Both the position numbers and the translations under genes were made by a program. Positions 60,838 to 64,000 of a DNA stretch of 64,000 nt are shown piece after piece. Location: contig NZ_JAHYSS010000009.1 of assembly GCF_019802255.1 (NCBI RefSeq), forward strand, positions 56,981 through 120,980, written 5' to 3'. The notes beneath the pieces were generated by a model. It saw only the letters and a list, made by a program, of their open reading frames with translations, ran no database searches and was not told the DNA's origin. Position 1 is the stretch's first letter, and each line of letters opens with the position of its first letter. This DNA comes from Pedobacter polysacchareus. GTDB lineage: Bacteria > Bacteroidota > Bacteroidia > Sphingobacteriales > Sphingobacteriaceae.

Positions 60838-62372
60838 ATGTCCAATAACCCGATCAAAATGAATAAATTATCCGTCTTTATTGCCAGGGAACCGGCACCA
60901 AGACGATCCACGGAATGGTGGGTACTTCCCGTACCACCGTCAAGAAGTATGTACATGTATGGCACAAACTAGGTATTACCCATGATGAGTTCAATGAAAA
61001 AAGCGATAGTGAGCTATCCGTTCTTTTTACCACTCCAGCCGCTAAAACAATCAATAGTCCACGCATGCAGGAACTGGAGCTATTACTTCCTGGGTACTGT
61101 AAGAGACTTAAAAAGAAGGGAGTCACCCGAGAAGCACTTCATCTTGAGTACATACAACAACACCCTCTGGGATACGCCCGTTCCCGTTTCAATAATGCCA
61201 TACATACCTACCTTCAGCTTTCCAAACCGGTAATGCACATTGATCATAAGGCTGGTGACAAGATGTATATCGACTTCGCAGGAAGTAAGCTACAGTTTCA
61301 TCCGGCAGATGGCCCCCAATGTGATGCAGAAGTCTTTGTAGCCATTTTGGGTTGCAGCCAGCTTACGTACGTGGAAGCCGTAGAAAGCCAGCGCAAAGAA
61401 GATCTGATCAAGGCCTGTGAGAATGCACTTCACTATTTTGGGGGCGTGCCAGCAGCCATAGTTCCTGACAACCTGCGTTCAGCGGTGACTAAAGGGAGCA
61501 AGTATGAAGCTTTACTTAATGACGAATTTGCTGCCTTTGCTGAACATTATGCTGTTACGGTTATTCCGGCACGTGTTTATAAGCCGCGTGATAAGGCTTT
61601 AGTTGAAGGAGCGGTTAAGTTGATCTACCGAAGTATCTATCAGCGATTGGAAGGCCGCAGGTTCAGTGACCTGGAATCATTGAATGCAGCTATACGCTCT
61701 GCACTGGAGATCCATAATAACAAACCTTTTTCAGGGCGTAGTTATTCCCGTCGTGAGCAGTTTGAGGAAATTGAGCGGGAAGCACTGAGTGTACTTAATC
61801 CTATCCGTTACGAGGTACACAAGCAAGTGATGGTAACAGTGATGAAGAACGGATACATTCGTCTAGGTGAAGATATTCACTATTACAGTGTGCCATATAC
61901 CTATATCGGGAAGAAAGTAAAAGTACTCTATACTTCAGGAATAGTTCAGATCTATTATCACTATACTCAAATTGCAACCCATAAACGCGATAGAGCCAGA
62001 TATCATTACACAACGAACAAAGATCATCTGGCCTCTCAGCATCGTTTTCTAACTGAATGGACACCAGAAAAGTTTATTCAGGAAGCCGAACATATCCATG
62101 AAGATGTGGCCCGCTACATATCTCAGGTCCTGGAGAATAAATCCTATCCTGAACAAGCTTACAAATCATGTTCAGGCATCTTGAGCTTTGCCAGGCGCGT
62201 CGGACCTGAGCGCCTGGCTAATGCCTGCCGCTGGGCCGACAATCTTGGTCAGTACAATTATCCCGTCATTGAAGAGATACTGAGAAAACAACTGGACCAA
62301 TTGCAGCCTGAAGGCGAACAAGTAGCTATTCCTTCACATAAAAACATAAGAGGCAAAGAATATTACCAATAA
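60838..62372 (+). CDS. istA: IS21 transposase IstA, frameshifted near its N-terminus
   Basis: The DDE transposase. The main frame is open from 60867 and contains an ATG at 60915; it reads LYCQGTGTKTIHGMVGTSR, the expected helix-turn-helix start of IstA. The natural start ATGs (60838, MSNNPIKMNK; 60859, MNK) are in another frame: an AATAAATTATC stretch at 60862-60872 lacks one A, so MNK should continue IIRLYCQG. Either a -1 indel in the A-run or programmed frameshifting. The catalytic triad is intact (numbered from 60915): Asp120 (YIDFAG), Asp185 (VPDNLR), Glu231 (LVEGAVK). It ends 24 bp before istB. Confidence 0.85.
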
Positions 62373-62396
62373 CAACCCCTAAACCATAAAAGAACT

Positions 62397-63143
62397 ATGA
62401 ATAATGAAACATTGGACAAAATGCGTCAGCTACGTCTGTACGGGATGTATGATGCCTTTAAAACCAATCTGGAGACTTCAGTGAAAGACTCTCTTACTGC
62501 GGATCAGTTTGTTTCGCTACTGGTAGCCAGTGAATGGGATGACCGGCGAAACCGATCTGTAGAAAGGGCAATCAGGATCGCCAGTTTCCGTTATAAAGCT
62601 TCTTTAGAACAGGTGGACTACTCTTTTGACCGTGGCCTGGATAAGAACGAGGTCCACAGGCTAGCAGGGCTCGACTTTATCAAGGAACGCAAAGATCTGT
62701 TCATTACCGGTTCCACTGGAACCGGTAAAAGCTATCTGGCAACAGCTCTCGGATACCACGCCTGCCAGAGCGGCTACAAAGTGATGTATGTCAATACTGC
62801 TAAACTTATGGGCCAGCTAAAACTTGCTAAAGCAAAAGGGACAATGCTTGCAGAACTCAAACGGATAGAGCGTTTAGACATGCTGATCCTAGATGACTTT
62901 GGTTTACAACCTTTCGACCCTCAATCCAGGCTCGCTCTTCTTGATATCATTGAAGATCGGCACCAAAAACGGTCCACAGTGATCACGTCGCAGATCCCGG
63001 TGAAAGAATGGTATGATATTATCGGCGAAAAAACAATCGCTGATGCGGTTCTTGATCGTATTGTTCATCACTCATTAAGGGTCGAATTGTTTGGAGAATC
63101 ACTAAGGAGAAAAAAATCTAAAACGGAAAATGTATTTTTGTAA
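62397..63143 (+). CDS. istB: IS21 helper ATPase IstB
   Basis: A 248-aa AAA+ ATPase (DnaC-like). Walker A GSTGTGKS is at residues 105-112, Walker B LDMLILDDFGL at about 162-172, sensor region STVITSQIPVKEWYDII at about 197-213. The N-terminal helical part MRQLRLYGMYDAFKTNLE is the IstA-contact domain. IstB forms the target-DNA loading clamp for IstA. Full length with no defect seen. Confidence 0.95.
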   Translation: MNNETLDKMRQLRLYGMYDAFKTNLETSVKDSLTADQFVSLLVASEWDDRRNRSVERAIRIASFRYKASLEQVDYSFDRGLDKNEVHRLAGLDFIKERKDLFITGSTGTGKSYLATALGYHACQSGYKVMYVNTAKLMGQLKLAKAKGTMLAELKRIERLDMLILDDFGLQPFDPQSRLALLDIIEDRHQKRSTVITSQIPVKEWYDIIGEKTIADAVLDRIVHHSLRVELFGESLRRKKSKTENVFL

Positions 63144-63206
63144 AAACAACAGTTGTTAAACAGGACAAAAAACATCCGTCCAGGAAGCTCGTTTGTACAA
63201 CAACTT

Positions 63207-63977
63207 TTAGTTCTTTTCATACCTCAACTCTGAGGGGACAGTTTGCTGTGGCGAACGGGGGTCAGTTTCATTGGTATATCCAGTCAGTAACTCTTCCTCG
63301 GTTAAATGCACGCGATCTAACTTTTTAATGGTGTGTCTGTATTTTAATAGGGGGTTAGCGGTAAGATGTCCATTGGATAACGCAATACGAATGATCTTTC
63401 CGAAGTTCTTCAAATACTTTACCGCAGAATTATTGGCGCATTTACGGACTGAGCGCAGATAATAATCATATTCGGCTATAAATTCATGATTCACCATAGC
63501 AAGTTCAGCATCATCAATTTTATACTTCCAGTTCAGGAACTCAACAGTGTGCTTTAAAGAGGTGCGGTATCTTTCCATCGTTCCCTTGCTAAATTCCGAG
63601 CCTACTAAGGATTCCATCTTTCTGTTGTGTTCTTTGAATACTTCTAACAATGTAGGGCGGTCTTTAGCTTTCCCAAGGAATCTGTCACGTAGAATCTGAG
63701 CAGTGATCTTCTGGTTTTCTTTGGTGAGCTGGGAATGTGCTTCGTGGATTTTTACCTGTAAATCGTCCAGATAGAAGTTGAATGATTTAACCGATTCTTT
63801 GTAGCCTTTGGCTCTTCCTAACCTTGGATTCCATTGTAGTGGGTCAATGGATCTACCAGTAGTCACCTCGGACCTTGTTCCGTCAATGGTGATTCTTAGA
63901 TAGATAGGGGAAATTGTGCCAATTTGATAGTTTTTCTGTTTCTTCATGTAGAAGAGTAGGCTGAAATTAGTTTTCAT
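63207..63977 (-). pseudogene. Tyrosine integrase truncated by IS21
   Basis: The start at 63977 (MKTNFSLLFYMKKQ) fits the Bacteroidetes integrase N-terminus; a second ATG at 63989 is possible. Present: the arm-binding domain (YQIGTISPIYLRITIDGTRSEVTTGR) and SAM-like core-binding domain (TLLEVFKEHNRKM to GKIIRIALSNGHLTANPLLKY). After HLTEEELLT the frame runs into the IS21 right end (from 63282) and stops at 63207, so the whole catalytic domain with its Arg-His-Arg-Tyr residues is missing. About 257 aa remain of an expected 400 or so. The missing half is not found left of the IS, so a deletion accompanied the insertion. Confidence 0.85.
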
Positions 63978-64000
63978 AATGTTGCACATTAAAAAGTTAA

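Larger units (their letters stand above)
60630..63282 (+). mobile_element. IS21-family insertion sequence
   Basis: Contains istA and istB in the usual order. The left end TGGATAAACCAC...CGCCAC (60630 onward) and the inverted right end TGGATATACCA...CGCCAC (63282 backward) align with each other. Internal left-end repeats of about 23-25 bp follow (four units between about 60650 and 60750, core CCCTTT-GCCA-AAAGTG), and one or two related copies (GGGGACAGTTTGCTGTGGCGAA) lie near 63236-63270, the multiple transposase-binding repeats typical of IS21. The base-level termini are my estimate. No 4-8 bp target duplication is visible (left flank CTTAGG, right flank GTCAGT). Confidence 0.85.

Noticed and set aside
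60867..63143. Second copy of the IS or composite transposon
   Set aside because: Only one pair of ends and one istA/istB pair are present in the window.

Overview
The window looks like the chromosome of a Sphingobacteriaceae bacterium, most probably Pedobacter or a close relative. This rests on several SusC/SusD pairs, a hybrid two-component regulator, a Bacteroidetes-type ECF sigma/FecR pair, type IX secretion partners, and a chondroitin AC lyase whose four catalytic residues sit at the same numbers (225, 234, 288, 371) as in the Pedobacter heparinus enzyme. I found no tRNA, rRNA or CRISPR array.

Layout. 1-2518 is the end of an ebo (metabolite traffic) operon, eboE plus an eboF-type phosphodiesterase, followed by a VOC protein and a convergent dicarboxylate/glutamate symporter. 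4455-18748 (minus strand) is a first polysaccharide utilisation locus (PUL1): ECF sigma factor, sugar MFS transporter, ROK kinase, PcRGLX/YetA-like lyase, FecR anti-sigma, SusC with an STN domain, SusD and a PIG-L deacetylase. Three of its transcription units carry the same 29-nt bipartite promoter (CAGTAC...CGTCT, 16-nt spacer), which makes this a self-contained ECF regulon. 19145-37754 (plus strand) is a second, glycosaminoglycan locus (PUL2): HTCS regulator, PL8 ABC-type lyase, sulfatase, PL8 chondroitin AC lyase (cslA), SusC, SusD with an unusual inserted module, a DUF5017-like lipoprotein and a GH88 unsaturated glucuronyl hydrolase. Together these are a complete outside-to-inside chondroitin/hyaluronan pathway.

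37819-47304 is a mixed region: Tat-exported phospholipase C, an HxlR regulator divergent from a DHA2 exporter, a 52-aa secreted peptide gene, a lipoprotein-like Rid protein coupled to an esterase, and a TonB receptor preceded by a leader ORF ending Cys-His-Cys-Cys.

47522-60331 is the most intriguing part. A tightly spaced six-gene minus-strand unit encodes three paralogous phage-tail-collar (Mdp-type) proteins, a cytoplasmic periplasmic-binding-fold protein, a 2630-residue type IX secreted adhesin with 18 YDG repeats, and its PorP/SprF partner. A divergent gene encodes a Tat-exported metallophosphoesterase-like protein that has lost its metal ligands. I propose this as an undescribed cell-surface system.

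60630-63282 is an IS21-family element (istA with an N-terminal frameshift, istB). Its right end cuts off a tyrosine integrase.
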